Shown here one piece after another: positions 12,515-24,371 of a stretch of DNA of 64,000 nucleotides. Source of the stretch: Cycas panzhihuaensis (lineage: Eukaryota; Cycadophyta). The position numbers and the translations under genes were made by a program. The stretch covers positions 123,759,741 through 123,823,740 of the forward strand of contig CM041465.1 in NCBI GenBank assembly GCA_023213395.1, given 5' to 3'. The notes beneath the pieces were generated by a model. The model did not search any database. It saw only the letters and a list, made by a program, of their open reading frames with translations, and was not told the DNA's origin. Each line of letters opens with the position of its first letter. Position 1 is the stretch's first letter.

Positions 12515-12526
12515 TGGTATCAGAGC
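12515..12526 (+). other. B2 primer-binding site (initiator Met-tRNA type)
   Basis: TGGTATCAGAGC lies six bases after the LTR end. This is the standard plant copia primer site, complementary to the 3' end of initiator Met-tRNA, and it fixes the plus orientation of the element. Confidence 0.95.
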
Positions 12527-12583
12527 CACTTTTTTTTTTACAGCGAGTTTGTGAAGGTTTTGGTATCCACTTTTCTACACAAA

Positions 12584-13366
12584 ATGGTGAAACTAGTAAG
12601 TGCAAAGTTCGAGGTGGAGAAATTCAATGGTAAGAACAACTTTGAGTTGTGGAAAATAAAAGTGCATAATATTCTCATACAATAGGGTTTGTATAAAGCC
12701 CTTGCAGGCAAATCAAAGAAACCCGTAGGGATGAATGATGATGAATGGGATGACTTAGATAAAAAGGTACTTAGCACAATATGATTGTACTTGGCAAATG
12801 AAGTTTTGTTTAGCATCGCAGGGGAGGAGACAACAACGGGATTATGGGCCCGGTTGGAAGGCTTGTATATAACCAAATCAGTAACAAATCAAATCTACCT
12901 GAAGAGGCAACTCTACTCGTTACAGATGAAGGAAGGTACCAAAATTACTGACCATTTAAATATTTTCAATACTCTTATTTGTCAGTTGACTAGTATCAAT
13001 GTTAAAATTGAGGATGAGGATAAGACTGTTACCTTGTTATACTCATTACCTGAATCCTAGGATAATATTGTCACCTCAATTAATTTTAGCACTACAGATG
13101 TATTAGAATATGATTATGTTGTGAGTGCTTTTCTAATGGAAGAAGTGCAGAGGAAATCTAGTCTTAAAACCTCCACACTAGAAGCTATGACGGTAAGGCG
13201 TAGAATGTTTGAGAGAGGACAAAAATCCAGGGATACATCGAGGTCCAAGTCAAAGAGCAAAAAGAGTAAGCTCAGGTGTTAGCATTGTAATAAGACCGGT
13301 CACCTCAAGAAGGATTGTTATAAAAGGAAGGAGTTCTAGAAAAAGGAAGATCTTGCCAAGGAGGCG
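12584..13366 (+). pseudogene. B2 copia gag (capsid/nucleocapsid), broken
   Basis: Gag starts at the ATG at 12584 (MVKLVSAKFEVEKFNG). The UBN2-type capsid core follows, with LYITKSVTNQIYLKRQLYSL at about 12870-12930. A CCHC zinc knuckle lies at 13277-13318 (C-x-HC-NKTGHLKKDC). In-frame stops occur at 12683, 12782, 13058 and 13280, the last inside the zinc knuckle itself. Gag would package the element RNA; this copy cannot make a complete protein. Confidence 0.85.
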
Positions 13367-13372
13367 AATTAG

Positions 13373-14420
13373 GTGGAGTCAAATCAAGGTATGGATGATG
13401 ATGTCTTAGTTGCTTATAATGTTTCTCATTATCACCATGACTGGTTATTAGATTCAGGTACTTCGCCCCACATGTATCCACACAAGAGTCGGTTCTCATC
13501 ATACCAACTTCTTGATGGTGGTGATGTGCTTATGGGGAATGAAGTTTCTTATAAGATAATGGGCATTGGTAGCATCAGAATTAAGATGTTCGATAGGGTA
13601 GTGAGAACATTAAATGAGGTTAGACATGTACCTGATCTGAAAAGGAATCTGATTTCCTTGGGTGAACTAGATTCAGGTGGTTATAAGCATATAGGTCATG
13701 AAGGAGTCCTAAAGGTGTCAAAGGGTGCCTTGGTTTTTATGAAAGCCTTAAAGAAAGGAAATCTTTACATTTTAGTGGGAAATACAGATGTTAGCTAAGC
13801 AGCTATAGTATCAAAGACTACAGAAGATTCAACTCAGTTATGGTATCAAAGACTTGGGCACATGAGTGAGAGAGGACTTAAGGTGCTGATAAACTGTAAG
13901 TTACTTCATAACTTACAAATTTCAGATTTAGCTTTCTGTAAACATTATGTTTTTGGAAAACCGTGTAGACTCAGGTTTAAAGTAGGGAGTCACACTAGTA
14001 AAGGTGTTCTGGATTACATACATTTAGATGTATGGGGACCAACTCCTAAAATATCTTATGGAGGATCATTATACGTTATCACGTTTATAGATGATTACTC
14101 CAAGAAGGTATGGGTCTATTTTTTAAAAAGGAAATCTGAAGTGTTCAGTGTATTTAAGCAGTTCAAGGCTCTAGTTGAGAACAACACTGATAAGATAATC
14201 AAATGTTTAAGAATTCACAATGGAGGTGAGTTCAACCCCTTGGAGTTTGAGAACTATTGCAAAGAAGTTGGGATCGAAAGACACAAGACCACTAGCTATA
14301 CTCCATAGCAAAATGGCATTGTTGAGCGCATGAATAGGACACCCTTGGAAAGAGCAAGAAATATGCTAAGTAATGCTGGAGTAGAGTAGGGCTTGTAGGT
14401 AGAAGCTATTTAAACAACTT
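13373..14420 (+). pseudogene. B2 copia protease, GAG-pre-integrase and integrase core, broken
   Basis: The protease signature WLLDSGTSPHM (about 13442-13474) keeps the catalytic Asp. The GAG-pre-integrase zinc region LWYQRLGHMSERGLKVL follows at about 13840-13890. The integrase core has HLDVWGPTP (14024) and ITFIDDYSKKVWVYF (14080-14123). In the second catalytic motif, usually DNGGEF, the sequence reads RIHNGGEF at 14210, so the Asp is lost. A stop at 14306 precedes QNGIVERMNRT. Two more stops interrupt at 13796 and beyond 14386. Confidence 0.9.
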
Positions 14421-15720
14421 GCTATCTGGTAAATAGGTCACTATCACTTGTAATAGACTGTAAGATTCCTAAAGAAGTATGGACTGGACATCCATGTGAC
14501 TATTCCAATTTGAGAGTTTTTGGTTGTGATGCTTATGCTTGGATTGACAAAAGTAAACGTTCAAAGTTAGACCCAAAATCCAATAAATATATCTTTGTTG
14601 GTTATGGTGATGAAGATGGTGTGAAGGGATACAGGTTGTGGGATCCTACTTACCATAAACTCACCATTAACAGAGATGTTATATTTGATGAATCTCCCCT
14701 CCTAAAATCAAGTAGTGTAGAGGTTGAAGTGAAACAGGAGCAGGAAGATGAACATCAACAGGTCAAGTTTGAAACCCAACCATCTTTGGAATCAGACGAG
14801 TAGGAAGGTCTTTTTGAAGATGAATCTGCAACAGATTTACAAGAGTATGTGGACACTCCTCTGCCAATAATTAGAAGATCTATATGAGTTAGTCATCCAC
14901 CTAATAGGTACAACCCGTCTACTTCTATTGCTTTGGTTTCTAATGATGATAAGCCTACATATTATCAAGAAGCAGTAGATGATATCCATAGTGAGAAGTG
15001 GAAGAGGGTTATGTAGGAAGAGATAGATGCATTGAAGAAAAATAATTCATGGGACTTGGAAGAACTTCCACATGGCAGGAAGATTATTGGTTGCAAGTGG
15101 GTTTTTAAGAAGAAAACAGATGTTGATGGAAAGGTTGACAAACACAGTGGAAGACTGGTGGCTAAAGGCTTTGCATAGAAAGCAGGTATTGACTTTTATG
15201 AGATCTTTTTTCCAGTTGTCAAACTTGTTTCAATTTGAGTGATGTTAGCATTAGTAGCTTCTCTTAATTTGGCATTAGAGCAGTTAGATGTAAAAATAGC
15301 TTTTCTGTATGAGATTTAGATGAGGAGATCTATATGGATTAACTAGAAGGGTTTGTACAGGATGGTAGAAAAGGACTTGTTTACAGGCTCAAGAAATCAT
15401 TGTATGGCCTGGAGCAATCTCCCAGGTAATTGTATAAGAAGTTTGATGCCTTCATAGAGAGCCAAATTTTTAAAAGAAGTGACTATGATCATTATGTTTA
15501 CTTTAAATTTATAGACAATGGCTTATTCATTATCTTGATATTGTATGTTGATGACATGCTAGTTATAAGCAAGAGCATGGAAGAAATTAATAAGTTAAAG
15601 GATTAATTGGCTAGGACTTTTGATATGAAGGATCTAGGAGCTGCAAAACAAATCTTAGGTATGGAGATACACAGAGACAGGAAAAATGGTAAGCTATGGT
15701 TATCACAGTAGAAATATGTT
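14421..15720 (+). pseudogene. B2 copia integrase end, hinge and reverse transcriptase, broken
   Basis: The hinge conserves LRVFGCDAYAWIDKSKRSKL (about 14508-14567) and KYIFVGYGDEDGVKGYRLWD. RT begins near 15030 (NNSWDLEELPHGRKIIGCKW) and keeps YVDDMLV at 15544-15564 and KDLGAAKQILGMEIHRD (15631-15680). Several stops and at least one frameshift near 15310-15430 break it. RNase H is absent. Confidence 0.85.
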
Positions 15721-15833
15721 CACAAAATCAGTACCATTAGAGAAGTTCAAATGGTGTTTGACTTCTTTTGGCTTGCAGAAAAGATAATGAAGGGTCCAGG
15801 AAAATTGTTGTCAAGATGGAGATTATTGGGTAA

Positions 15834-16476
15834 TGTGACAACAATGGTTGGAGGCTTAAATTTTGGCATGTTGGCAGCGCGGTTTCCCCCCCAAACCTTC
15901 CTCAGGGGGTTCCAAGGGGGGCAGAAGAACCCCTTGGCCAGGGGGATGCGAGGGAAGGGGGGTGTGTGGAACGCCCCACGCTAAGAGGGGGTTCAGGGGC
16001 CATAGCCCCTGACCCAAAAAATTAGCACTGGACACTATATTAAATTGTAGAGAGAATCATGGTTGTTAGATAAAAATAGCCTAGATTCTACGGTCCAGAT
16101 TTATGCCTTGTGTGACTCTCTTATGTAGCCCGTTTTAGGGCATATTTCATTATGTTGAGGTTGTTCAATATACTGTGAGGAGTTGGGCAGCTGGTTGTTG
16201 TTGCTGTGAGCATTCTACTGCAGGATTATGTATATTTTCTTCATTTTGTGACAATAAAGCTTGATACCTTTCTTGTGTGGACGTTTCCCTAGCACACTGC
16301 TAGGGTTTTACCACGTTATATCGAGTGTATTTGTGTCCTTGGCTTTCTTGTTTAGTTTATTTGTTTTATCTCTAATTTAAGAACTTGCATGTAATTTTTA
16401 GTTTCAATTTCTGTAACTAGTTGCAAGAATAGTTTAGATCTTGGTGGCAGTAGAAGGGTTGGGACCTTGTCTTCTC
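15834..16476 (+). repeat. B2 3' LTR
   Basis: Starts TGTGACAACAATGG after GATTATTGGGTAA and ends CTTCTC before AATACTAAC. It matches the 5' LTR along its length, with indels concentrated in the C/G runs. Confidence 0.9.
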
Positions 16477-19259
16477 AATACTAACTACTTTATGATCTCA
16501 TCAATTGATGGATCTCCTTCATATTATTAAGGGAAGCTTCTAGTGCAACTTCCACCTCTTAAGTTAGGAGAGATCGCTTTTGGTAGGCTCGTTCACTACT
16601 TCATATGCTTTAACCTATTCCATTCCCAAGGTATTTTAGAAAGTAGACCTTTCATCCTCTATACTTTGGTTGATGAAGTTGATTTAGTTTAATAGCTCCT
16701 AAAAGCTCGTGGCCACCTCCTAGGCTTGGTAAGCCAAAACCTATTTCTATCTACTTCTCCTCTTATGCATCTTATGTCATAATTTACTAGATTTAAGAAC
16801 ATAAACAACTATTGCAAGCGAGAACTTGGTAGATACTTCTACACTTAGTGGTTCTAAAGGAGTCCTCTATTGCAGGGGCAATGTGAACCACGATCTATAA
16901 AGATCATCAAATTTCTTTTAGAGAGCCTTACTTTTAGCCCAGCAATGGTCTACTTCAATTTATAGTCAAATCACATTTCTTTTGACCATACAATTAGCCA
17001 CTAATTAAAAGTTGGCCTTTTTTTATGGGCAAATATAGAGCCGTTAAGAAGGATGACTTATAAAAGTTATACTTGACCATCCCATCCTCATTGTCATTTA
17101 TAACTCTTAACTTAGGTGTAGCTTAGATTATCTATATATTGTGTTTCCTAGCATCCCACTTATACATTGAAATGAAATGACTAAACTTTACAAAATAAGG
17201 TTTCTTTCCTTCCTCCAACTCCTTTAGTTGTTTTAACACCCATGGCTACATGAGCAGGAGTAGTGATTGAACTAGTGATACTAAGGGAATTATATCAATG
17301 ACATTCTCCTAGTCTAAGTCTTTGTCTTAGAGTGGTGTTTGTTATTCCAAATTTTATATTTAAGACGCAGATGATTCTAGTCCCTATAGTAATATGTATT
17401 TATCTAATGGGCTATCTCATCTTGTGAAGGGAGGAGATTGTGTCTTGTGCCTACTCATTAGATAACCCATGTCATCTTCTAAATTATAGGTCAATGGTAC
17501 CATGTTTCCATTACATTTCACATCTTCTATTTATGTTACAAACCCACTTTAATGATATGGGACATGCAATGCCTTTAGTTCCATCACACATCATATTTCA
17601 AGCCTTAGTGGAGTAACAATTGATCTCATTTGATTTATGTAGAGTGATATATGACAATATCTAGTGTGTTGCAATCATGCTTTTCCTCCATTGACAACTT
17701 TATCTTTGACTTCAACATCTACAAAATATAAACCAAACCATTTTGCTTTTATTAAATTCTAACTTTGGGACTCCATCAATTTCCTCATTATCGAAACAAC
17801 AACTTAAAATAAAAAACTTCACTCTAACCTATCTAAAATGGATTCAATGCTTAAAGGTATCCCATGCTACCTTAATGAACTCTTTTTTAGATTGTCTTTA
17901 GGCTACAAAGATTGTCACCAAAAAAGGTTGGCTATCTAACTATGAGCTTGTGATGGAAAAGGTCCCCTTTTATCATAGACCACCATTCACATTTCCATAT
18001 TTCGTGCATAATGACCCATTTGAATGTGATTTACAAGATACAACATCATACACTATATCACCTTCCTTTAGCTTATTTTAATCCAAGTTTTTTTCCTTAG
18101 TCAAACTGTTACATGACTAATCCTATAACCATTCAAGATAGAGAAATATGAAGAGCAATGGTAGAAATAAGATAAAGAAGAAGGTAGAGTTCTAAAGAAC
18201 ATTTACTAACATAACATTATATAGGCTCTCTTTACAATATAGTGGGATATATATAACACTAACCCCCACATTATTATATTCCTACCTTTAAGTTAATCAA
18301 TCCTACATTTATACTATTATTAAATACTCCTAATCTTAACCTCCTAATATATTAAACCTTTAACATGTGGTGAAGGCTCACCATATGCCCTCCCCCTTAA
18401 GATGTTTTGCCCTTAAAGAATTTTAATATAAAAATGTATATGTCTACCACATACTACTATGAGAATGTCATAGGTAGATTTATTATCCTTGTGCTGTAAT
18501 AAAGATACTACTAGTAGGACATCTCCCAACTTGATAGATTCCTAGTCAACCACTCTGTCATTTGGCAAAGATGAAGATAAAGGGGCTTGAATCCATCTTG
18601 TCAAAATGTCATATATAGTTCTTTGCATATTTTCAAGTATGTTTAACAAACCTAACCTACTTTCTTCCTCATCATGTAACTTCCTTTCTTCCTCGTCTCA
18701 CTTAGCTTTTTCTTTTCTAAGATAATATGGACATAGTTTCTAAATCTCTATGCAAAGATTAAAAATAAATAGATCCCAAGTTTTAAGGATATTATATATT
18801 ATATATGCATTGTAATGCCACCATCACACTTACTAATATAGTTTTTCTTATAAATGTTGAATACTTTCAACAATTTTTTCATCCTCTTATAGATTGACCC
18901 ATTTAAAGTATGCTTGTAAGGTAATGAGCCAATTATGGAAAGTCACTAAATCATCCTTAATATTAAAGTATATGAGTATGGTCATGAGAAGAATAGATCT
19001 CTCTTCTAGAAGACTTATTAAAGAAACTATTTTCCTTCTAGTGGTGTTTGATTTGGACCTTAATATCCTTTCTTTTCTTGTCAAGTGCTATTAGGCCATA
19101 CAATCTTTTATAGAGTGGATCACTTACACCATCGTCTTATAGTAGCTAGAAAGGCCCTATGAGAAGGCAAGTGGGCAAGATAACTTCCTTACCATAGACC
19201 AGTAAATAAAGGGAATACCCTATTACCTTCTCCATAGAGATTTAATCCACCCATAATGA

Positions 19260-19640
19260 TTGTTAAAGTTTGTTATGCTAATCCTTCTGATTTCACTTAA
19301 CCATCCTCTTTAGGATCCTTACCATATTTTTGTTTGTCGACTTGATGAAGCCATTCCCCTATGGCTAATAGTTATATGTAAGAAATAATAATATCATGAA
19401 GTCTCTATAGAAGTTAACCATCTTAGAAGAAATAAAGGAATGCCCATTATCTGATATCATCCTTAAGGGCACCCTAAACCTTGGAAATATTTTTCACTAG
19501 AAAAATTCCATAACCACGGAGGTAGTTACTCTCTTTATCAGTATTACCTCAACCTATCTAGTGAAATAATTTATGGTCATGAGGATATACTAATGGCCTT
19601 TACTAGGTGTTAGGTTGATTAGGCTAACAAAATTCAATCC
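19260..19640 (-). pseudogene. G1 gypsy integrase core, broken
   Basis: The minus strand reads TPSKGHxYILMTINYFTR followed by VEVILIKRVTTSVVMEFF at about 19600-19500, then AIGEWLHQVDKQKYGK at about 19370-19320. This is the integrase catalytic core in the style of Tat-like gypsy elements. Stops interrupt it. It would insert element DNA into chromosomes if intact. Confidence 0.7.
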
Positions 19641-20109
19641 TTATTAATCAAAAGGTATATCATGGTAGATGGGTTTGAAGGGTATCACTAATAATTTCTC
19701 TTCACTAATGAATTTTTAGTATTTCCTATATGATCTTAACTTTTGGAAGGTGTCCTTCAATATAGTCATCAAGAAGAACCATACCTTAATGATTCTCTAT
19801 ATAGTTATCTTAATTATAAACTATTCTCTAAAATAGCCTACCCTCAATCAACATATAGCGTGCAACTTAAAGCTTTCTTGATCTTTTTTCCTTCTTACGA
19901 AGAGAGGGAGGCAAGTCACCATTCATTAGGTATACATAGATCAACATCAACTTTAGATGAATGGCCTCTTCTCCCTAAGCTTGTGACGCAACCATAACTA
20001 GCCCTAAGCATCCCTTACCTAGCCCTTCTTTAAGTTGGGCCAACTTCTCTAGCTCAACTTTGGCCAGTAGCTTGCATATACTAATATCTAACTCTTAGAT
20101 CTTAGCTAA

Positions 20110-20430
20110 TCATCTTGCCCATTAGCCCATGGGCTTTACTTGATTTAGCATAAACTTTATTGGAGCTACGGGGACAAAGGCTATGATATGAATCTAGATA
20201 ATATAGGATCTAAAATCTTCAATAACTTTGAGAAGGGTCAAGGCTTGCTTTTTTATGATCAAATACTTAAGTTGATAATCCTTAAGCACTCAACTCAAGA
20301 ATACAATTGGCCTTTCTTACCTTGTCTCATCCCTTTGAAGGAGCATGACTATATAAGAGTAAATTATGAAATCCTTATCAAAGTTTAGGTTGGCTAAGAC
20401 AAGAGCCTTAGAGATCTATTCTTTAATCTA
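20110..20430 (-). pseudogene. G1 gypsy RNase H, broken
   Basis: The minus strand shows LANLNFDKDFIIYSY, QRDETRxERPIVFLS and LKDYQLKYLIIKKQALTLLK in one line of frames. This is the pattern of a gypsy RNase H following RT. It connects RT (above 20430) to integrase (below 19640). In-frame stops are present. Confidence 0.7.
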
Positions 20431-21240
20431 GGTAAAGTAGCCTTGGGTCTTTTTGCTCCATTTGAAGTTGACTCCATCTTTAAGTAAAGTATTCATGAGT
20501 AAAGTACCCTTGGCAATGTCTAGGATAAAGTCTTTAAGGAAATTTACTTTACTAAAGAAAGATTGGAACCTCTTTTTATTAGAGTGGAGGGAAAGTTCTT
20601 GAATCATTTTAACCTTATCAAGACCAATGAAGATCCCATCCTTTTTAATAATGTGACCCAATAATTTCCCTTTAGTGACCCCAAACATGGGTTTCTTGGG
20701 ATTAAGAGAAATATGAAATTTTAGATAACATTGGAACACTTGCTCCAGGTATTTAAAATAATTAACCCTCTTTTTTGAAAGACTATTAAATCATCTAAAT
20801 ATATTACAATGATTATCCCAATCATACCTTTGAAGGAGTGATTAAATATTTTTATATGTAAACATTCCTTAGATAGTAGTAAAAGTTATTTTGTGTCTAT
20901 TCTCCTCTACTACCAAAATTTGGTTATAGCCTAAAAAGCCATCCAAGGATATCATCTTTGACCTAGAAATGACTTGGAGAAATTGTTCTATCTTTGGTAG
21001 GGGATAATTATCCTTAACAAAATCCTTATTAAGGTTTTTGAAGTTAACACACAATCTTATGTCCCCATTCTTTTTCCTCATAAGAATAAGATTAGCTACA
21101 TAGAAGGAATGCCTTATCAAAAAGATAATATTAGTCTCATTTAACTTCTACACCTTTTTCTAAGTCACTTTCTTAATCTTAGGATTGACTAATCTCTATT
21201 TTTATCTACATAACATAGCCCCTTCCTTTAGAGGAATAAT
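20431..21240 (-). pseudogene. G1 gypsy reverse transcriptase, broken
   Basis: An open minus stretch at 21120-20869 holds LMRKKNGDIRLCVNFKNLNK, DNYPLPKIEQFLQVI and SLDGFLGYNQILVVEENRHK, all diagnostic of gypsy RT. A second stretch at 20739-20428 continues with FHISLNPKKPMFGVTKGKLL, GHIIKKDGI and FLKDFI of the thumb/connection. The expected catalytic xxDD region between 20860 and 20740 is decayed. Confidence 0.9.
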
Positions 21241-22512
21241 GTGCTTAATTAGCTTAAGGTTAAAAATCTTCAAGTCTTCATACTTCTAACCAAAGACATT
21301 GATATACTTCTTTCTAAGCTCGATGAACTTCTAGGCTTCCTTAGTAGAGCAAGACACCCCTATCTTAACTATCCTTAGTTCACATTCATTCCTAATATTA
21401 TATGACTTGGTTCTTTCTACTACTCTATTTGATGACCTCAATCTTGGTATTTTTGGATTTCAAAGAATCATTGATGTCAAATAAGGACTTTAGTTGAATT
21501 AGCCCTTGGGGATCTTATTTGTCTTTAATTGAATCACCTTGTCTCCTTCTTTATCATTCTTTGATTTAATAGTCTTCACTAATAAGAGATCTGAGAATTC
21601 CTCTCCTAACAAGAAATGGATAATTTGACTATCATCCTTAAAAATTTACTAATGGTCTATGTTTTATAGAACAACAAGTCATGTCAAAACCTTAATATAA
21701 TTATGCTTCTTATTGGGAGAATGCACATGCATAAATATTGATGTAGATGCTGCTAGAGAATCTTCCATTAAATTTCTTTCCCACAATACGTGCTTGATGA
21801 TAAAATCTTTAAATGTTTTAATTAATACCCACACTCTAAGCTTATAGCTCTTGACCTAACACTAATCTATAACCTATTTTACCATTAGCTTAGAGTCACC
21901 CTTTACCTATATCAACTTGACTTTTGTTTTTAGGGCATAGGAAAGGTTAAGAATCATAGCTTTATATTTTATCATATTATTGTTATAATTAAAGGCTAAT
22001 TTTGAAGTGAACATATAAGCCTCCCCATTAGGAGCTTATAGAATGACCCCCAATCCCACACCTACTTAGGATCTTGCACCATTAAAATTCAAGATCTAAA
22101 CTTATAGGTCTCTTATCTATTCTAAATGATATTCTTCTTCCTTCCATATTAAGAGTCATTTTGGTCTAGACCTCAATACAAAATAAGTGTCTATACTTAT
22201 TTCTATAAAATAACTTAAGTCATGGTTGTCTTCTCTCCTTTGAACTATTTTGAAATAATTTCCTTCCCCTCAAGGTGAGTAGATCTCTATATAAAAGTAA
22301 GGGTAATATGACATCCTTGTATTGATTAATATACCAATTTTTTTGGTCCATCCTCTTTTTAATATAATCCCATAAACTTAAGGTATATACACGATAATAA
22401 TCAAAATAATTGGCATGACCTAATTTAGTATGCTTACATTCACCATAAGATCTTTAATCTCCCTAATCGCTAATATGGTTTGAGAGACTTTAGTAATCAT
22501 TGTATGTTCAAT

Positions 22513-22710
22513 CTAAACACATTCTAAGTCTAATCCCTTCATTAATCTATAAGGCATCATATTATAGGTTATCCCTATATCAATGATGTAATTATATAAA
22601 ATATAATCATGAATATTTAAGGGAGTGTAGAAGGGAGGACTCCATGCTCTAAAAGTAGAGGTGGCCACAACCCCTTTTATTACCTCTACTCTAGTGAAGA
22701 CCACCGACAA
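22513..22710 (-). pseudogene. G1 gypsy aspartic protease fragment
   Basis: The minus-strand 65-codon stretch contains IIDIGITYNMMPYRLMKGLD. It resembles the retropepsin motif D-S-G-S-S-x-N-V-M-P of Tat-like gypsy elements, with Ser of the DSG altered to Ile. It lies between gag and RT as expected. Confidence 0.75.
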
Positions 22711-23479
22711 ATCTTTATCCTATAGGGTCTTCATCAACCTTTCCTTTTGTTAAAGCCATCTCATAGCCTTATAAAGGCTCATCCCCATGGGGTACTTCCA
22801 AGGACCTTTCATAATATCATATTTGGGGATTGCCTTGTCCTTTAGGGCACTCTTATTAGGAATAAATGTTATCCTAGTTACCCCTTGAGGATTTACAATA
22901 AGTAAGTCAACTGTTGGACTCACCTTACATGATACAATTAATGATTTTTTAATTTCTTTACCTTTTGATTTAGATGACTAGCCCCTGATTTACATTGCTA
23001 AGTTGGACTCTTAATTATAATCTCCCTAAGTCACCTTTTCAAGACCACTTTCCTCAAATACCATTGATTATAGGGAATTAGATAAAGCTTCTATGATCTT
23101 ATAAAGATCCATCCCTTATGTAGGGAGATCTTTAAAGGTGATATTATCCTCATCTATATCTCCATCATCCACATATTTATTAAATGAGGCCCATAGTTCT
23201 TTCTTGGGACGAGTTAAGGATGTGATTTCTTTTCTTCCTTGATTACTCATTTGCTTCTTCAACCTAATCATATAATTATTTAACTTCTTAAGTAAGGCTT
23301 AGGTTTAAACCCATGGTGTAGTAGCCTAAGTTGATAATAACTTAGATACTATTTTAAGGAGCAAGATGACCAACAACTTTATTTTACTAATTTTCATTAA
23401 TAATTTTTTGATTAAGATAGTAAAAGCCTCAACTACATCCAAGTTTGTTAGACTTCTACTTTCCACAGGAACTAAAGTT

Positions 23480-23860
23480 AAGGTCAAGCTCATCTAAAAA
23501 CCATTCTAATTAAATTATAGTAGTCACTTAGGAAATTAAATCGATGGTATTGAGAATCTTTTTATACCTCCTAAAAAAATTCTTAATAGATTCTTGATAA
23601 TATTTCTTATTAGAGTATAATTCTTTAACAAGTAATGTTGCACTTTTGTTGGTTAGAAACATAAGTAAAAAATGATTTATAAGAGTTTCCTAATTAATAA
23701 TGCACCCTAAAGTAAGGGATAAATACCACTTCATAACTGCATCTTCTAATGAATACATAAATAGTCTAATTAATATATTCTCAAAGGTGGTATTGAAGAT
23801 TGAATACATTTGAGAAAAAAATTATATATGTATTTCATCATTCTCAAAGTTACTACCCTT
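23480..23860 (-). pseudogene. G1 gypsy gag core
   Basis: The minus strand reads YSLEDAVMKWYLSL, FLTNKSATLLVKELYSNKKY and YQESIKNFFRRYKKILN, the retrotransposon-gag core found in plant gypsy elements. The frame is largely open over this core, but stops lie on either side. It is the 5'-most coding part of G1. Confidence 0.8.
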
Positions 23861-24227
23861 AGACTTGGGGCATGCATTCTAAGCTTTATGAGGAATGCCA
23901 TCTAAAATCACCTCCAAATTCAGTAGGTTACTTGCCATCCATGGGGTAGGATTGGTCATCATGGGAGGAGTAAAAAGTAGTGATTGGACCTAGGAAAGGA
24001 TGAAAACTAATTGCCAAGCTAATACTCTTCTTACATTTTTTGATTTCTTGAATTTATAAGATTAGAATTCTAGCCTCCTAGGCTTTATCTCAATGGGGGA
24101 GCTAACCATTTCTTTAATCATACCTTATGCTTGATAACCATGAGTGTATGGGCACCTTGGGACCAATTTATTACTAAAACCTATGAATGTTTTCCAAGTA
24201 TGGTTGCCAATTTGTTGGCAAAGGATT

Positions 24228-24365
24228 TTGTACCTTATAAAGTAAACTAGTTTGTAGAGGTAAAAGAGTTCACTACAATAAGAAGTTGTCTTAAGTCTTG
24301 TAAGGCTTATCTATATTACGGTGAACTCTTTTACCTCTATAGGCTATTTTACTTTCTAAGGTACA
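24228..24365 (-). repeat. G1 5' LTR remnant with fold-back, next to primer site
   Basis: The first ~95 bp (24228-24323) match the left edge of G1 at 10194, so this is the LTR 3' end. It is followed by an inverted copy of its own terminus: TGTACCTTATAAAGTAAA at 24228 versus TTTACTTTCTAAGGTACA ending at 24365, with AGAGTTCAC and GTGAACTCT inside. On the minus strand the LTR end is followed by TTTGCCAACAAATTGGC (about 24221-24205), the usual position of a primer site. The normal LTR body is missing. Confidence 0.6.
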
Positions 24366-24371
24366 AAATTT

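Larger units (their letters stand above)
11887..16476 (+). mobile_element. Ty1/copia element B2 (4.6 kb, internally deleted)
   Basis: It has two LTRs of 622 and 643 bp, a primer site complementary to initiator Met-tRNA, and a gag-protease-integrase-RT order on the plus strand. AATAC occurs directly before the 5' LTR (11882-11886) and directly after the 3' LTR (16477-16481), consistent with a 5-bp target duplication. The LTR end is ambiguous by one base. RNase H is missing: sequence runs from the RT C-terminal part to the 3' LTR within about 100 bases. Stops and frameshifts make it non-autonomous. Confidence 0.9.
10194..18385 (-). repeat. G1 3' LTR (long, interrupted by B2)
   Basis: On the minus strand a polypurine tract, CTTAAGGGGGAGGG, lies at 18402-18389. 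Everything below it down to 10194 would then be 3' LTR: about 3.1 kb after removing 11372-16476. The 3' end matches the short LTR remnant next to the primer site at 24228. Since only about 95 bp of a second LTR survive, the length is inference. Some open-looking minus-strand stretches at 16500-18100 resemble decayed coding sequence, so a captured or extra ORF is also possible. Confidence 0.4.
10194..24365 (-). mobile_element. Ty3/gypsy element G1 inserted in the RNase H region of G-out
   Basis: Minus-strand gag, protease, RT, RNase H and integrase occur in gypsy order from 23860 to 19260. The element's left edge (10194) and a segment at 24228-24323 share about 74% identity over 54 aligned bases, as expected of two LTR 3' ends. 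Flanking bases GAATT (left) and AAATT (right) could be a decayed 5-bp target duplication. G-out RNase H sequence resumes on each side. The protease signature and RNase H style suggest the Tat-like lineage. About 5.1 kb of the span belongs to later copia insertions. Confidence 0.75.

Noticed and set aside
17850-17890. Pogo/Tigger-like transposase motif
   Set aside because: Only the short AWDTFK stretch is reminiscent; the expected following motif and catalytic Asp residues are missing.
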